Positions 6,300 to 6,350 of a DNA stretch of 6,350 nucleotides are shown here, piece by piece. Numbering within the stretch: position 1 is the first letter of the stretch; every line of letters starts with the position of its first letter. The notes under the pieces are model-generated. The model had not been told where the DNA came from. It worked only from the letters and a program-made list of their open reading frames with translations, and did not search any database. The translations under genes and the position numbers were made by a program. This DNA is from Bacteroidales bacterium UBA3382 (GTDB taxonomy: Bacteria > Bacteroidota > Bacteroidia > Bacteroidales > UBA932), in assembly GCA_002358965.1 (NCBI GenBank), contig DEPW01000009.1, positions 1,594 to 7,943 of the forward strand. Reading direction: 5' to 3'.

Positions 6300-6350
6300 A
6301 TGATGTACCGTAAGATATTCCTGGTACTCGTTCCTCTGCTTGTCATGGCT
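6300..6350 (+). CDS. Start of a probable exported protein, truncated by window edge
   Basis: An open frame starts with two consecutive ATG codons (6300 and 6303), 14 nt after the previous stop, and reads MMYRKIFLVLVPLLVMA to the window end. A positively charged n-region (Arg-Lys) followed by a Leu/Val-rich core looks like a signal peptide, possibly of another lipoprotein since the neighbours are lipoproteins, but no lipobox is reached. The short spacing suggests co-transcription with the gene before it. Only 17 codons are visible, so the product cannot be named. The hydrophobic start argues against it being a DGR Avd accessory protein or a reverse transcriptase. Confidence 0.55.
   Translation, partial: MMYRKIFLVLVPLLVMA

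Noticed and set aside
1..6350. CRISPR array, tRNA, insertion sequence or att site
   Set aside because: No regularly spaced direct repeats, cloverleaf-type sequence, transposase-like protein or flanking inverted repeats were seen, and coding sequence fills nearly the whole window.

Overview
The window looks like a piece of a Bacteroidales (phylum Bacteroidota) chromosome of moderate G+C. The signs are a BACON-like domain, two lipoproteins with short lipobox signal peptides, a DUF3109-type cysteine protein, a Big_2/Lcl_C-type lipoprotein ending in R-x-R-x-V-L-A-F, and an A/T-rich leader with no clear Shine-Dalgarno before the last complete gene. The genus cannot be fixed from the sequence. All genes are on the + strand and closely packed. 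No rRNA, tRNA, IS element, CRISPR array or phage gene was seen.

Layout: (1) positions 2-2143 hold the C-terminal ~714 codons of a large M16-family (pitrilysin-like) protein whose start and expected zinc site lie upstream of the window. (2) After 16 nt comes a 199-residue cysteine-rich DUF3109-type protein (2160-2759). (3) After 2 nt comes a 632-residue lipoprotein (2762-4660) with one BACON-like domain and four divergent fibronectin-III-like modules. These three are probably one transcription unit. (4) After a 56-nt A/T-rich gap, which may hold a promoter, comes a 522-residue lipoprotein (4717-6285) with three tandem Big_2 domains and a C-terminal Lcl_C/DUF1566-like domain with a predicted C-type-lectin-like fold. 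(5) From 6300 another reading frame opens with a hydrophobic signal-peptide-like N-terminus and runs off the window.

Taken together this is a cell-envelope locus: a probably exported M16 protease-like protein, two probably surface-exposed lipoproteins built from beta-sandwich stalks, and the start of another exported protein. The DUF3109 protein is the only one with no export signal.

The most interesting signal is the last ~40 codons of the Big_2/Lcl_C lipoprotein. A fixed Y-W-S-S-T-E anchor and a fixed R-x-R-x-V-L-A-F end flank a stretch very rich in Tyr, Asn, Ile, Thr, Asp and Met written mostly in NNY codons. This resembles the variable region of a diversity-generating retroelement (DGR) target protein. 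No reverse transcriptase, template repeat or IMH-type hairpin is in the window, so this remains a hypothesis that the flanking sequence could test.
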